Part shown: positions 1-9,159 of the stretch, one piece after another
How the letters are laid out: every line of letters begins with the position of its first letter
Numbering within the stretch: position 1 is the stretch's first letter
Assembly (NCBI GenBank): GCA_030612445.1
Contig: JAUWNW010000009.1
Span: 1-42,459, forward strand
Direction of reading: 5' to 3'
Source of the DNA: Candidatus Aminicenantota bacterium
GTDB taxonomy: Bacteria > Acidobacteriota > Aminicenantia > Aminicenantales > Aminicenantaceae
DNA length: 42,459 bases
Notes under the pieces: generated by a model
What the model was told of the DNA's origin: nothing
Databases searched by the model: none
What the model saw: only the letters and a program-made list of their open reading frames with translations
Program-made: the position numbers and the translations under genes

Positions 1-120
1 AGCCATCCGGAACAACGCGGGCATGGTTCCTCGAGAGAATCTCGAGGAGAGCGTTGTGAGGACAGGAAGGGATTTTCCCGCTGGGGGAAATCCCTGTCTT
101 TTGGAGGGACTTACCCGTAT
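1..120 (+). repeat. Structured intergenic repeat A, copy 1
   Basis: This 120-bp stretch recurs in inverted orientation at 32202-32321 with 4 mismatches in 120 by hand alignment. Two nested hairpins are visible. The first has an outer stem ACAACGC/GCGTTGT enclosing an inner stem CCTCGAG/CTCGAGG. The second has GACAG/CTGTC enclosing a GGGATTT-rich arm pairing with AAATCCC. The copy begins at the window edge, so the true left end is unknown. No coding potential is convincing. It resembles a REP/BIME-like or MITE-like unit in being hairpin-rich, but the family is not recognised. Confidence 0.8.
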
Positions 121-126
121 TCAGGG

Positions 127-146
127 CTTACATCACCTGTAAGTTT
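127..146 (+). terminator. Weak hairpin after repeat A
   Basis: CTTACA and TGTAAG pair across a 5-nt loop, followed by only a short T-run (TTTAAAAAA). It could terminate transcription entering from the left, or simply be part of the repeat. Bases 147-180 hold only the motif GGGGGAACTCCTG followed by GAATAAT, which recurs near 32461. Confidence 0.3.
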
Positions 147-180
147 AAAAAATTGGGGGAACTCCTGAATAATAAGTCTA

Positions 181-209
181 TTGACCCAAGAATCCCTTTA
201 TGCAATAAT
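181..209 (+). promoter_or_regulatory. Sigma70-type promoter for lysine-catabolism genes
   Basis: A -35 box TTGACC (181-186) and a -10 box AATAAT (204-209, 5 of 6 to consensus) are separated by exactly 17 bp. The predicted start of transcription is near 216. The TTG that could open a longer reading frame at 181 is itself the -35 box, which argues for the ATG at 238 as the true start of the downstream gene. Confidence 0.6.
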
Positions 210-237
210 TTTATATTTTAAAAGGATATATAGAGAC

Positions 238-1554
238 ATGATAAATCGTATTGGAATTAGGAGAGAAGACAAAAATCCTTGGGAAAAGAGAATTGCCCTT
301 GTCCCTTCTTGTATTGAGAGATTAATTAAGAAACATGAACTTGAAATATGTGTTCAGCCTTCATCTAACCGGATATTTTCCGAAAAGGATTTTTCCCGGA
401 AAGGTGCAGTTATAAAGGAAGATCTCTCTGATTGTAAGATTATTATAGCTGTAAAAGAGATTCCGAAAGAGATTATAAAAAAGAACCGAGTATATATGTT
501 TTTTTCTCATACAACTAAAGGCCAGTCGCAAAATATGCCCATGTTAAAGATGCTGAAAGAGCGGCAATGCACGTTGATTGATTATGAAAAGATCATAGAC
601 AAGAAAGGAAGACGCCTTGTTTTTTTTGGTACTCAAGCAGGCCAAGCCGGGATGATAGAAGTACTGAGCGCCTTGGGAAAGAAACTTGCTAAAAAAGGTT
701 TTCAGAAGAATCCTTTTGAAGCCGTTATGCAGCCTTATCAGTATAAAAGTCTGGCAGTTGCTAAGAAAGAAATATTGAGGGTCAGCCGTTATATTAAAAA
801 AAACGGACTTAAAGATGCTTTAACTCCGCTTATTGCTGGATTTGCTGGATACGGACATACATCACAGGGAGCACAGGAAATTTTTGACCTGCTTCCAGGT
901 GAGGAAATCAAACCGGGTGAACTGGATGAATTTATCCAGGGTAGGAAATACTCTTCTCACAAAGTCTATAAAGTTGTATTTAAAGAAGAGCATATGGTTG
1001 AGAAGAAAGAAAAAAACAGCGGCTTTGACTTGCAGGATTATTATAATAACCCTGAAAAATACAGGTCCAAATTTGGGCTCTATTTACCGCACCTGACGCT
1101 ATTAATGAATTGTATTTACTGGGAATCCAAGTATCCCCGCTTTGTGCCTAATAAAGCCTTAAAAAAGATGTTTAAAAATATAAAATATCCAAAACTTCAA
1201 GTAATAGGGGATATTTCTTGCGATTTTAAAGGCTCTATTGAATGTAACAGTTATGCTACTACCCCAGGCAATCCTGTTTTTACCTATGATCCTATTCAGG
1301 ATGAGATCAAGAAGGGATTTTTTGGAAATGGAGTAGCAGTAATGTCTATAGATAACCTTCCTGCAGAAATTCCTGTGGAATCTTCTGTTTATTTCTCTCG
1401 TGCTTTAGAGCCATTTATGCCAAAAATAGCAAAAGCAGATTTTTCTAAAGATTTTGATAATTGCAAACTGCCTTCTGAAATAAAGAAAGCCGTAATTTTA
1501 TTCAAAGGCGAATTTACTCCAGATTATAAATATATAGAAAAATTTATAATGTAA
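238..1554 (+). CDS. Lysine-ketoglutarate reductase (LKR half of AASS)
   Basis: This 438-residue protein belongs to the alanine dehydrogenase/transhydrogenase N-terminal superfamily in its lysine-ketoglutarate reductase branch, the N-terminal half of eukaryotic AASS. It would condense lysine with 2-oxoglutarate to saccharopine using NAD(P)H. Family-like stretches are the N-terminal IGIRRE...PWEKRIALVP, the FFGTQAGQAGMIE segment and GFAGYGHTSQGAQEIFDLLP. The next gene encodes the matching saccharopine dehydrogenase, so the two reproduce the order of the fused AASS as separate genes. ATG 238 is preceded by AAAGGA at 221-226 and lies downstream of a good promoter. A TTG start at 181 would add 19 residues but overlaps the -35 box. 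The family assignment is strong; cofactor preference cannot be read. Confidence 0.85.
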   Translation: MINRIGIRREDKNPWEKRIALVPSCIERLIKKHELEICVQPSSNRIFSEKDFSRKGAVIKEDLSDCKIIIAVKEIPKEIIKKNRVYMFFSHTTKGQSQNMPMLKMLKERQCTLIDYEKIIDKKGRRLVFFGTQAGQAGMIEVLSALGKKLAKKGFQKNPFEAVMQPYQYKSLAVAKKEILRVSRYIKKNGLKDALTPLIAGFAGYGHTSQGAQEIFDLLPGEEIKPGELDEFIQGRKYSSHKVYKVVFKEEHMVEKKEKNSGFDLQDYYNNPEKYRSKFGLYLPHLTLLMNCIYWESKYPRFVPNKALKKMFKNIKYPKLQVIGDISCDFKGSIECNSYATTPGNPVFTYDPIQDEIKKGFFGNGVAVMSIDNLPAEIPVESSVYFSRALEPFMPKIAKADFSKDFDNCKLPSEIKKAVILFKGEFTPDYKYIEKFIM

Positions 1555-1562
1555 AAAGTTAT

Positions 1563-1812
1563 CCTGGATTATTCACGAGTCGAGGTTGCCGTAGATGCGA
1601 GGCGCAGGGGATGAAGCTGTGGTATTTCACCGCGAATCCGCTGCAACAAAGTAGATACGGTGAGATCGGCTCGCCTGAAAGGTAAGAAATGTCGATTATT
1701 AATAGAAATTAAATCGAAAACATGATTAATTGTTATGCCATATGAAACATTGTAAAATGTTTATTTAAAAAGATGTATCATCCATATCGACATTTTTTAT
1801 GAATAATTCAGG
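1563..1812 (+). repeat. Element B copy 1: structured leader-like element with terminal inverted repeats
   Basis: This 250-bp element lies between the LKR and SDH genes. Its ends are CCTGGATTATTCA and TGAATAATTCAGG, imperfect inverted repeats. The first ~125 bp match copy 2 at 37081-37329 with roughly nine differences; the AT-rich remainder does not align, except for a closing stem. That stem is AAATGTCGAT (from 1688) pairing with ATCGACATTT (to about 1795), followed by a T-run, like a terminator with a long loop. Copy 2 has AAATGGCGA/TCGCCATTT at the same place, so a T-A pair became G-C. A second pairing, GTTGC with GCAAC, is kept as GTTGC with GTAAC (G-U) in copy 2. The element ends 12 bp before the next start codon. 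Function unknown. Confidence 0.8.
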
Positions 1813-1824
1813 AACGAGGTAGTT

Positions 1825-3150
1825 ATGAACCAAAAAAATGTATTGATCCTTGGTGCGGGGATGGTTGCCCCTCCGGTGGTAAAATATTTTCTTGAAAAAA
1901 CTGATTATAGAATCGTTGTAGCGGACCAGATTTATAGCAAAGCTGAAAAGTTGGCAGGAAATTCTGAAAGGGCTAAAGCTCTTAAGCTGGATATAAATGA
2001 GGTAAAAAAAGTAGATGGAGAGATATTACGGGCTGATGCTGTGATCAGTTTGTTGCCATATACCTTTCATCCTGTAGTAGCTGAATATTGTATTAAGCAA
2101 GGAAAGCATCTTATAACTGCCTCTTATGTGAGCGATTCCATGCGAAAGCTGGATGAGAGAGCAAAAGCAGCCGGGATAATTTTATTAAATGAGATAGGGC
2201 TGGACCCCGGAATCGACCACATGGAAGCTATGCGGATAATTCATAAAATAAAGGATGAAGGAGGGCAAATTGACAGTTTCATCTCTTTCTGTGGAGGTCT
2301 ACCAGCTCCTGAGGCAAATACAAATCCCCTTGGCTACAAATTTTCATGGAGTCCCGTTGGAGTTTTACTAGCAGGAAAAAGTCAAGCAAAATACTTAAAA
2401 AATGGCAGAAAAGTGAAGATTGCTCCTGAAATCCTGTTTAAAAATCCTGTAAAGATAAACATTGAAGGGATAGGAGAATTAGATGGATATCCAAACCGCA
2501 ATTCTCTGCCTTATATCGATATTTACGGCATCCAATCGGCCAGAACAATGCTCAGGGGTACTTTACGTTATAAAGGATGGTGCGCTTTTATCCAGGCTGC
2601 TGTTGAGATCGGGCTTTTAGGAGAAGAGAGCAAAAATTGGAAAGGTTTTAGTTACGAAAGCATGATGAGAGAATTAATCCAGGCTGGGGAGAATATTAAT
2701 ATAAAAATAGCTTTGAGTGATTTTCTCCACCTTGATATTGATGCGGATGTTATAAAAACCTTTGAATGGTTAGGGCTTTTTCAAAAAAAACATCTTCCTC
2801 TTGAATCTGGTTCAGCCCTGGATATGCTAACGAAAAATTTACAGGAAAAGCTTCAATATAAGAAAGGGGAGCGAGATATGATCATTTTGCAGCATCTGTT
2901 TCAGGCCAAATATCCAGATGGAAGAAGTAAAAAGGTCAAATCGTCTCTTATTAATTTTGGAATACCAGATGGCGATACTTCCATGGCACGTACGGTTGGT
3001 CTTCCTTTAGCAATAGGGACCAGATTAGTTCTTGAGGAAAAAATTAAAGAAACAGGGATACAGATACCCGTTATTCCTCAGATATATCGACCAGTCCTTA
3101 AAGAACTGAATACACTCGGAATTGGATTTAAAGAAACAATAAAGCAATGA
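1825..3150 (+). CDS. Saccharopine dehydrogenase (glutamate-forming type)
   Basis: This 441-residue enzyme has an N-terminal Rossmann motif (VLILGAGMVAPPVV, residues ~6-19) and the saccharopine-reductase signature NEIGLDPGIDHMEAMRII followed by FCGGLPAPE. It is related to fungal Lys9 and the C-terminal half of AASS. In the catabolic direction it would oxidise saccharopine to glutamate and aminoadipate semialdehyde. ATG 1825 follows a GAGGT ribosome site at 1816-1820. It sits 270 bp downstream of the LKR gene, and almost all of that gap is element B, so its expression may be set separately from LKR. The stop overlaps a possible start of the next frame. Family and pathway are clear from the pairing with LKR. 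Confidence 0.87.
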   Translation: MNQKNVLILGAGMVAPPVVKYFLEKTDYRIVVADQIYSKAEKLAGNSERAKALKLDINEVKKVDGEILRADAVISLLPYTFHPVVAEYCIKQGKHLITASYVSDSMRKLDERAKAAGIILLNEIGLDPGIDHMEAMRIIHKIKDEGGQIDSFISFCGGLPAPEANTNPLGYKFSWSPVGVLLAGKSQAKYLKNGRKVKIAPEILFKNPVKINIEGIGELDGYPNRNSLPYIDIYGIQSARTMLRGTLRYKGWCAFIQAAVEIGLLGEESKNWKGFSYESMMRELIQAGENINIKIALSDFLHLDIDADVIKTFEWLGLFQKKHLPLESGSALDMLTKNLQEKLQYKKGERDMIILQHLFQAKYPDGRSKKVKSSLINFGIPDGDTSMARTVGLPLAIGTRLVLEEKIKETGIQIPVIPQIYRPVLKELNTLGIGFKETIKQ

Positions 3151-3167
3151 TTAGTAAAGGAGGGGAA

Positions 3168-3974
3168 ATGGTACGCAAAACATGTGTAGCCGGATATTTC
3201 TACCCAAAGCAAAAAGAATCTTTACTTAAAATGATCAAAGGTTTCGTTGAGTCTGATATAAAAAAAAAGAAAGCTTTGGGTGCGATATCACCTCATGCAG
3301 GTTATCAATATTCCGGTATTGTTGCGGGAGCAGTTTATTCTTCAATCAGAATTCCTGATAAGCTTGTCCTTCTCGGCCCAAGCCACAGAACTATGAATTC
3401 CAACTTTGCCATAATAAGAGAAGGAGAATGGGAAACACCTTTTGGAAATATTCCTATTGACACAAAACTTGCAGATCAAATCATTAGCCGCACAAAGTTG
3501 GTGTCTGAAGATATCGACGCGCACAGAATGGAGCATTCTCTCGAAGTTCAGCTCCCTTTTATTCATTACTTCAATCCAAATTGTTCTATTGTCCCGCTTA
3601 TTACTGCGTATTTTGCTTCCTATAATGACCTGGAAGAGCTGGGGAAAAGCATATCTTCCTCTATTGACGTATTAAATGAGGATATCTTGATTTTAGCAAG
3701 CACTGACATGAGTCATCAGGTAAGCCAGGAAACAGCTAAAGAAAAAGATTTTCTTGCCATAGATAAAATATTAAAACTTGATCCACAAGGTCTTTATGAG
3801 GTAGTTAAAAGTCAGAATATAAGCATGTGCGGATTTCAAGCCACAACTGCGGCTTTGGTGGCAGCTAAGGAGTCAGGAGCTAAAAAAGCTGAGCTTATAA
3901 AATACCAGACATCAGGGGATGTAACCAAAGATTACAACAATGTAGTCGGATATGCCGGAATAAGGATAATTTAG
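3168..3974 (+). CDS. MEMO1-family protein (AmmeMemoRadiSam system protein B type)
   Basis: This 268-residue protein has the MEMO family landmarks: PHAGYQYSG, LLGPSH, EHSLEVQLPF, STDMSH and a C-terminal MCG. The conserved His and Asp residues resemble the fold of non-heme-iron extradiol dioxygenases. In many bacteria MEMO genes lie beside an AMMECR1-domain and a radical-SAM gene; neither partner is visible here, so the role is not defined. I chose ATG 3168 because a strong AAAGGAGGGG lies at 3156-3164, inside the longer frame that opens at 3147 by overlapping the saccharopine dehydrogenase stop. It is the last gene before the hrcA promoter and probably shares the saccharopine dehydrogenase transcript. 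Confidence 0.85.
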   Translation: MVRKTCVAGYFYPKQKESLLKMIKGFVESDIKKKKALGAISPHAGYQYSGIVAGAVYSSIRIPDKLVLLGPSHRTMNSNFAIIREGEWETPFGNIPIDTKLADQIISRTKLVSEDIDAHRMEHSLEVQLPFIHYFNPNCSIVPLITAYFASYNDLEELGKSISSSIDVLNEDILILASTDMSHQVSQETAKEKDFLAIDKILKLDPQGLYEVVKSQNISMCGFQATTAALVAAKESGAKKAELIKYQTSGDVTKDYNNVVGYAGIRII

Positions 3975-4012
3975 GATTCTGGTTTCTATTCTCCTTTTTA
4001 CCCATAGTTTTG

Positions 4013-4042
4013 TTGACAATTTTTGGGCTTACATGCTATATA
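4013..4042 (+). promoter_or_regulatory. Promoter of the hrcA chaperone operon
   Basis: A perfect -35 TTGACA (4013-4018) is followed after 18 bp by TATATA (4037-4042), with TG at 4034-4035 giving an extended -10. Transcription would start near 4049, on top of the GGGGTGAG ribosome site (4047-4054 region) and about 12 nt before the TTG start of hrcA. No CIRCE inverted repeat (TTAGCACTC-N9-GAGTGCTAA) is present, although HrcA is the CIRCE repressor. Confidence 0.65.
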
Positions 4043-4060
4043 TTGGGGTGAGAAATTGAA

Positions 4061-5104
4061 TTGACAAAGAAGCTTTTAAAAAACAAAGATAAAGATATTC
4101 TTAAGCTTATCGTTGAGAGCTATCTGAAATTAGGCAAGCCTGTAAGTTCCGGATATGTTGTGAAAAAAAAGGGTGTTTCGATTTCTTCAGCATCAGTAAG
4201 GAATATTATGGCAAAACTGGAAGAAAATGATTATCTTTATCAACCTCATGTCTCAGCTGGTCGCATCCCTACTGATATAGGCCTTCGTTTCTATGTAAAC
4301 AGTATTTTTGAAAAAGTATTTACAACCCAGGAACAGATTGATTTTCCTGATGATGGTATAGGTTTAAGAAAAGGTAGTTTTAATTCCATATTTATGGAAA
4401 CATCAAAATTGCTTTCTGATTATTCTGATAATATAGGATTTGTAATCTCTCCCAGAATTTCTAGACTAAATTTCAGACACCTTCGTTTCATTAAGGTTGC
4501 AGAAGAAAAAATCTTGATAATCTTGGTTACAACATCCAATTTAGTTATCAATGAGATAATTGAAACAAAAAGTTTTTTTACTCAGGGGGAACTTGATAAA
4601 GCTACTAATTATATTAATACCAATTTTCCAGGAAACAATCTTTTATTTGTTAGAGAATATTTGGTTAAGGAAGTCCCAAAATATAAAATGAGAGTTGAGG
4701 ATACGCTGCAAAACATCACAGATCTCCTTCAAACTTATTTAAATAGAGATGAGAGCATAAATCAAATCTACTTGCAGGGAACGTCTAAATTTCTGGAGAA
4801 ACCAGAAATGTTTAATATGAATAAACTAAAATTTCTATTCAAAAGCTTTGAAGAGAAAGCAAAGCTTACAAAACTTATTTCTGATTTTATAAGCTTTGAT
4901 AAGGTCAAGGTAATAATCGGATCAGAACTTAATTTTCAAAATATTTCTGAATGTAGCTTGATTCTTTCCCATTATGGAGATAAACAACAAGTTTTGGGTT
5001 CATTGGGAATTATCGGCCCTAAAAGAATTCCTTATAAAAAGATTATCCCTTTAGTTGACCGTGTGGCGAAACGTTTAAGCCAAACCATAAGCTTTACCAG
5101 GTAG
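4061..5104 (+). CDS. hrcA: Heat-inducible transcription repressor HrcA
   Basis: This 347-residue protein starts with a winged-helix DNA-binding domain containing the family signature VSSASVRNIMAKLEENDYL-like stretch, then QPHVSAGRIPTDIGLRFYV, followed by the GAF-like HrcA domain. Length is normal for the family. HrcA normally represses grpE-dnaK-dnaJ and groESL through CIRCE operators. The start must be TTG 4061, since no ATG occurs before the conserved N-terminal region. It is first in the operon with grpE 8 bp behind. I find no CIRCE upstream of it, so autoregulation through the usual operator is not supported within this window. Confidence 0.92.
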   Translation: MTKKLLKNKDKDILKLIVESYLKLGKPVSSGYVVKKKGVSISSASVRNIMAKLEENDYLYQPHVSAGRIPTDIGLRFYVNSIFEKVFTTQEQIDFPDDGIGLRKGSFNSIFMETSKLLSDYSDNIGFVISPRISRLNFRHLRFIKVAEEKILIILVTTSNLVINEIIETKSFFTQGELDKATNYINTNFPGNNLLFVREYLVKEVPKYKMRVEDTLQNITDLLQTYLNRDESINQIYLQGTSKFLEKPEMFNMNKLKFLFKSFEEKAKLTKLISDFISFDKVKVIIGSELNFQNISECSLILSHYGDKQQVLGSLGIIGPKRIPYKKIIPLVDRVAKRLSQTISFTR

Positions 5105-5112
5105 GAGAAAAT

Positions 5113-5742
5113 ATGCCAAAAAAAATAGAAGACGAATCTAAGATTGTAAAAAACAATGATCAAGAAATAGAGATCGAATATTTAACAAATAAAAAACCTG
5201 ATATTAAAAAAAAGAAGAAAACAGACACTGAAAGCAAATTTGAGAATTTAAAAGATCAAAAAAAAGAAATAAAGAAAAAAAATTCAGAGATTAAAAAGCT
5301 CAGAGAGGAAGTTAATAAATTCAAAGAGCATTATTTAAGAAATGCAGCTGAAAATGAAAATCTTAGAAAGAGATTGGAGCGGGAGAAAAAAGATTTTTTT
5401 CTGTATTCACTAAGCGAAGTTTTAAAAGATTTTTTAGTTGTACTTGATAATTTTGAAAGAGCTTTAGATATAGAATCAGATCCAGATAGTGAAAATTTTC
5501 ATGAAGGGATTAATATGATTTATAAACAATTTCAGGATACTCTGAAAAAACATAATGTAACCCCGGTTGAAACTGATGGAAAAAGGTTCGATCCTCAGGT
5601 ACAGCAGGCCTTTATAACAGAAGAATCTGACTCTGTAAAGGAACCTGAGGTCGCAGAAGTACTTCAGCAAGGGTATAAACTTAACGAGCGCCTACTTCGT
5701 CCCGCCTTGGTAAAAGTGTTAGTTAAAAAGAAGGAGAAATAA
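5113..5742 (+). CDS. grpE: GrpE nucleotide exchange factor
   Basis: This 209-residue protein is the nucleotide exchange factor of DnaK. A Lys/Glu-rich, low-complexity N-terminal segment (~1-65) leads into the long dimerisation coiled coil (~55-110), then the compact beta domain with NVTPVETDGKRFDPQVQQAF and VAEVLQQGYKLNERLLRPALVKV. These match GrpE well. TAGGAGAAA sits directly before ATG 5113. It is flanked by hrcA (8 bp) and dnaK (3 bp), so the three are co-translated from one message. Confidence 0.93.
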   Translation: MPKKIEDESKIVKNNDQEIEIEYLTNKKPDIKKKKKTDTESKFENLKDQKKEIKKKNSEIKKLREEVNKFKEHYLRNAAENENLRKRLEREKKDFFLYSLSEVLKDFLVVLDNFERALDIESDPDSENFHEGINMIYKQFQDTLKKHNVTPVETDGKRFDPQVQQAFITEESDSVKEPEVAEVLQQGYKLNERLLRPALVKVLVKKKEK

Positions 5743-5745
5743 ATA

Positions 5746-7332
5746 ATGGGGCGAGTAATTGGTATTGATTTAGGAACAACCTATTCCTGTATGGCATTTA
5801 TGGAAGGAGAGGAACCTAAAGTTATTCCAAATCTTGAAGGTCTTTCGACAACCCCTTCAGTTGTAAGTTTCACGAGTACCGGAGAGGAGCTCATCGGAAC
5901 TCTGGCCATGAGACAATCAATAACGAATCCTGAAAACACTCTTTATGCAATAAAGAGGTTAATGGGAAAGAAGTATTCTTCAGAAGAAGTCCAAAAAGTC
6001 AAGAAGAACCTACCTTATAAACTTACTGAAGCTGAGAATGGAGATGTGAGGATTGAAGTTGACTCTAAATTAATAAGTCCTCAGGAAATTTCCGCAAAAA
6101 TATTGGGATATTTAAAAAGCTGTGCTGAATCTTATTTTGGAGATGAAGTAAAAGAGACCGTGATTACTGTCCCTGCCCACTTTAATGACCATCAAAGACA
6201 AGCGACTAAGGATGCAGCCAAAATTGCCGGACTTGACGTATTGCGAGTTATTAATGAACCTACAGCTGCAATCTTAGCTTATGGTCTTGAGAATAAAAAG
6301 AATGCAACTATTGCAGTTTATGATATAGGAGGCGGGACTTTTGATATCACGCTTATGGAGATCAATGAAGGAATTTTTAACGTTCTCGCGACAGATGGAG
6401 ATTCGTTCTTGGGGGGAGAGGATTTCGATAACCGTATTGTTGATTGGATAATCAATGATTTTAAAGAAGAAAACGGAGTCGACCTTTCCCTGGACAAATT
6501 AGCGCTTCAACGGATCAAAGAAGCGGCAGAAAAAGCAAAAAGAGAATTATCTTATACAATGGAAAGTGAAATAAATCTTCCCTTTATTTTCTCTGATGAA
6601 AATTCTTCAAAACACATAAAAAAAAATCTCACCAGAAGCAAGCTTGAAAATCTGACAAAAAGTTTGATTGAGAAAACATTTCCTTATATTGATGAGGTCT
6701 TTACAGAGAGTAAAATAGAAATTCAAGATGTGGACGAAGTAATTTTAGTCGGAGGACAGTCACGAATGCCTTTGGTTAAAAAAATGATTATAGATTATTT
6801 TAGATTCGATCCGGTTGAAAATATTAATCCCGATGAAATTGTAGCCATAGGAGCAACAATGCAATCCGCGATTCTAGAAGGAACTATGAAGGGTATTGTC
6901 TTGCTTTTAGATGTTACTCCACTTTCACTTGGAATTGAGACAGAAAATGAATCTTTTACAAAAATCATTGATAAAAATACAACAATACCGACTAAAGAAA
7001 CTATGCCTTTCACGACTGTAGAGGATGATCAAAGAAGGGTAAGAGTTCATGTTTTACAAGGGGAAAGTAAGAAGGCATCTGATAACATATCTTTGGCTGT
7101 TTTTGATCTTGTTGGCATCGGATCAGCGCCTGCTGGAGTTCCTCAAATAGATGTAACCTTTGAAATCGATGCAGACGGGCTTGTTAAAGTATCGGCAAAA
7201 GATATGTCTACCGGGAGATTACAAAGTATTAAAGTAAAATCTTCATCCGGTCTTACTGAAAGCAAAATCAATGAATTAATAAAAAGAACTAAAAAAACAG
7301 AGTTGCAGGCAGAAGACGATGATAAAATATGA
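5746..7332 (+). CDS. dnaK: DnaK (Hsp70) lacking most of the C-terminal lid
   Basis: This Hsp70 is 528 residues, against about 600-640 for typical DnaK. The ATPase domain is complete ([50 protein letters not shown]). The interdomain linker [12 protein letters not shown] is present near residue 387 and the substrate-binding beta domain is complete. The protein stops about 28 residues after [15 protein letters not shown], so only lid helix A remains. The helical lid bundle and the C-terminal EEVD-like tail are absent. There is no sign of a frameshift: the stop lies inside the start of dnaJ (14-bp overlap). A good AAGGAG lies 9 nt before ATG 5746. ATPase and J-protein coupling should work; substrate trapping should be altered. 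Confidence 0.92.
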   Translation: MGRVIGIDLGTTYSCMAFMEGEEPKVIPNLEGLSTTPSVVSFTSTGEELIGTLAMRQSITNPENTLYAIKRLMGKKYSSEEVQKVKKNLPYKLTEAENGDVRIEVDSKLISPQEISAKILGYLKSCAESYFGDEVKETVITVPAHFNDHQRQATKDAAKIAGLDVLRVINEPTAAILAYGLENKKNATIAVYDIGGGTFDITLMEINEGIFNVLATDGDSFLGGEDFDNRIVDWIINDFKEENGVDLSLDKLALQRIKEAAEKAKRELSYTMESEINLPFIFSDENSSKHIKKNLTRSKLENLTKSLIEKTFPYIDEVFTESKIEIQDVDEVILVGGQSRMPLVKKMIIDYFRFDPVENINPDEIVAIGATMQSAILEGTMKGIVLLLDVTPLSLGIETENESFTKIIDKNTTIPTKETMPFTTVEDDQRRVRVHVLQGESKKASDNISLAVFDLVGIGSAPAGVPQIDVTFEIDADGLVKVSAKDMSTGRLQSIKVKSSSGLTESKINELIKRTKKTELQAEDDDKI

Positions 7333-8443
7333 TTATTATGAGGTCCTTAACGTCTCACGGGAAGCCTCTTCTGATGAAATAAAAAAAGCTTATCGAAAAT
7401 TAGCATTAAAATATCATCCGGATAAAAATCCTGGGGATAATGAATCTGAGGAAAAATTTAAAGAGGCTTCAGAAGCATATAGCATTTTGATAGACCCGGA
7501 AAAGAAATCAGTGTACGACCGTTTTGGCCATGATGGATTACGAGGACAAGGATTTAATGGGTTTTCGGGATTTAATTCGTCTATTTTCGGAGATTTCGAA
7601 GATATTCTTGGTAATTTTTTTAATTTTGGATTCGGAGATATTTTTGGAACTCGCTCCGGCCAAAGAAACTCTTATCCCCAAAGAGGAAGAGATTTAGTCT
7701 TAAATATGGAAATAAATCTTAAAGAAGCTGCATTTGGAATAGAGAAAACTATCAAGCTAAACAGGGCGGAACTATGCCCGGTATGTTTAGGAACAAAGAT
7801 GAAGCCCGGAACTAGTAAATCTGTATGCTCTAAATGTAATGGCCGAGGGCAGGTGCGGTATCAACAGGGTTTTTTTTCAATTGCAAAAATTTGTTCACAG
7901 TGTAACGGGACTGGAGAATTTATTTCTTCGCCTTGTGAAAATTGCCGGGGTAGGGGGAAAATAAAAACTAAAAAAGAAATAAAAGCAAAAATTCCTGCAG
8001 GGATCGACACTGGTATGAAACTCAGGCTTGAGGGTGAAGGTGAAACTGGTGATAAAGGAGCTCCCAGAGGGGATTTGTATATTCAGATTCAGGTTAGTAA
8101 AGATAAATATTTTGAACGTCAAAATAATGATCTTTTCTGTCAGGTGTCAATCTCATTCCCAAAGGCTGCTACTGGTCTTAAAGCTCAAATACAGACTCTT
8201 GATGGTGAAGAATTATTTATAATTCCCCCCGGAATTCAGTCCGGTGATATAGTGAAAATTAAGGACAAAGGAATAAAGAATGTTAATAATCACAGAAAAG
8301 GTGATATATTCGTCAAAGTGAACGTGGAAACACCGACAAAACTATCTAAAAAACAAAAAAATATCCTTAAAGAATTTGCAAAATCTAGGGGAGAAGACCT
8401 AGATGGCCAGGTTCAACTCAAAAGAAAAAAAATTGACTTCTAA
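7319..8443 (+). CDS. dnaJ: DnaJ (Hsp40) co-chaperone
   Basis: This 374-residue class I J-protein has a J domain (1-~70) with the essential HPD in [10 protein letters not shown], a Gly/Phe-rich segment (~75-125), a zinc region (~153-215) and the C-terminal substrate-binding domains. Four CxxC units are present: [24 protein letters not shown] and CENCRGRG. The first has Lys where CxxCxGxG expects the last Gly; its cysteines are intact. The start overlaps dnaK by 14 bp and the C-terminus overlaps rsmE by 41 bp, so the operon is tightly coupled. Confidence 0.95.
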   Translation: MIKYDYYEVLNVSREASSDEIKKAYRKLALKYHPDKNPGDNESEEKFKEASEAYSILIDPEKKSVYDRFGHDGLRGQGFNGFSGFNSSIFGDFEDILGNFFNFGFGDIFGTRSGQRNSYPQRGRDLVLNMEINLKEAAFGIEKTIKLNRAELCPVCLGTKMKPGTSKSVCSKCNGRGQVRYQQGFFSIAKICSQCNGTGEFISSPCENCRGRGKIKTKKEIKAKIPAGIDTGMKLRLEGEGETGDKGAPRGDLYIQIQVSKDKYFERQNNDLFCQVSISFPKAATGLKAQIQTLDGEELFIIPPGIQSGDIVKIKDKGIKNVNNHRKGDIFVKVNVETPTKLSKKQKNILKEFAKSRGEDLDGQVQLKRKKIDF

Positions 8444-9158
8444 TCGCTTTTTTATAAATGAAGAGCAAATTAAATTCCCTTTCATACTATTATCCGGAAC
8501 CGAAAATCACCACCTAAGCAAAGTTGCCCGGAAAAAGCCTGGGGATAAGGTGTGGCTTTTTGATAAAAAAGGGAAAAGTTATCTTGCGAAAATAGAAGAT
8601 ATAGGTATTTCCCATACCAGACTCTTCATTTTAAAAATAAAAGAAATAACGGAGCCGAGAGTCCGGATATTGCTGGCGCAAGCATTGATTAAATCCAAAG
8701 CTATGGACTTAATTATACAGAAATCAACAGAACTTGGTATTACAAAAATTATTCCAGTTTTGTCTGCCAGAACTGTCGTCAAAATCGAAAACAAAGTAGA
8801 TATAAAGCTAAGTAGGTGGAAAAAAATAGCTCTTGCCGCTGCTAAGCAGTGTGGACGATCAGACTTGCCTTCCATAAGACCCCCGCTTGACCTGAGTGAA
8901 TTATTAGAGGAAAACAAAGCATCAATTAACATCTTCCTTAATGAAAAGGGTGGCACTTTACTAAAAGATGTTATTAAAAAAGGCATCCCTGAATCCGTGC
9001 TTGTCCTCGTAGGACCGGAAGGAGGCTGGACTGACGAGGAAGAAAAAAATATGATTCAACATGATTATGAACCTGTTGACCTGGGCCTTAATATATTAAG
9101 AACTGAAACAGCAGCTGTTTGTAGCTTAGGAATCTTAGCGCATTTTTGGAATATATAA
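8403..9158 (+). CDS. rsmE: 16S rRNA m3U1498 methyltransferase RsmE
   Basis: This 251-residue protein has the RsmE layout: an N-terminal PUA-like RNA-binding part (FINEEQ...[25 protein letters not shown]) and a SPOUT methyltransferase domain with the knot motifs [12 protein letters not shown] and [13 protein letters not shown]. It would methylate N3 of U1498 in 16S rRNA with SAM. The ATG at 8403 follows AGGGGAGA and lies inside the end of dnaJ. Placement of rsmE after dnaJ is common in bacteria. Confidence 0.92.
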   Translation: MARFNSKEKKLTSNRFFINEEQIKFPFILLSGTENHHLSKVARKKPGDKVWLFDKKGKSYLAKIEDIGISHTRLFILKIKEITEPRVRILLAQALIKSKAMDLIIQKSTELGITKIIPVLSARTVVKIENKVDIKLSRWKKIALAAAKQCGRSDLPSIRPPLDLSELLEENKASINIFLNEKGGTLLKDVIKKGIPESVLVLVGPEGGWTDEEEKNMIQHDYEPVDLGLNILRTETAAVCSLGILAHFWNI

Positions 9159-9159
9159 A

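Noticed and set aside
181-237. TTG 181 as the start of the LKR gene
   Set aside because: TTG 181 is the -35 box of a good promoter, and ATG 238 has a ribosome site and gives the expected N-terminus.
1611-1682. Short frame MKLWYFTANPL within element B, shared by both copies, as a leader peptide
   Set aside because: Copy 2 stops after 11 codons while copy 1 runs to 24; no ribosome site at proper spacing, and changes between copies do not follow a codon pattern. Nucleotide structure explains the conservation better.
1563-1812. Lysine or cobalamin riboswitch before the saccharopine dehydrogenase gene
   Set aside because: Fragments such as GAGGTTGC and GGTGAGATCGGCT are suggestive, but the conserved cores of both families are not present in order, and the same element precedes unrelated barrel genes.
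3961-4060. CIRCE operator upstream of hrcA
   Set aside because: No TTAGCACTC/GAGTGCTAA inverted repeat or close variant is visible in this interval.
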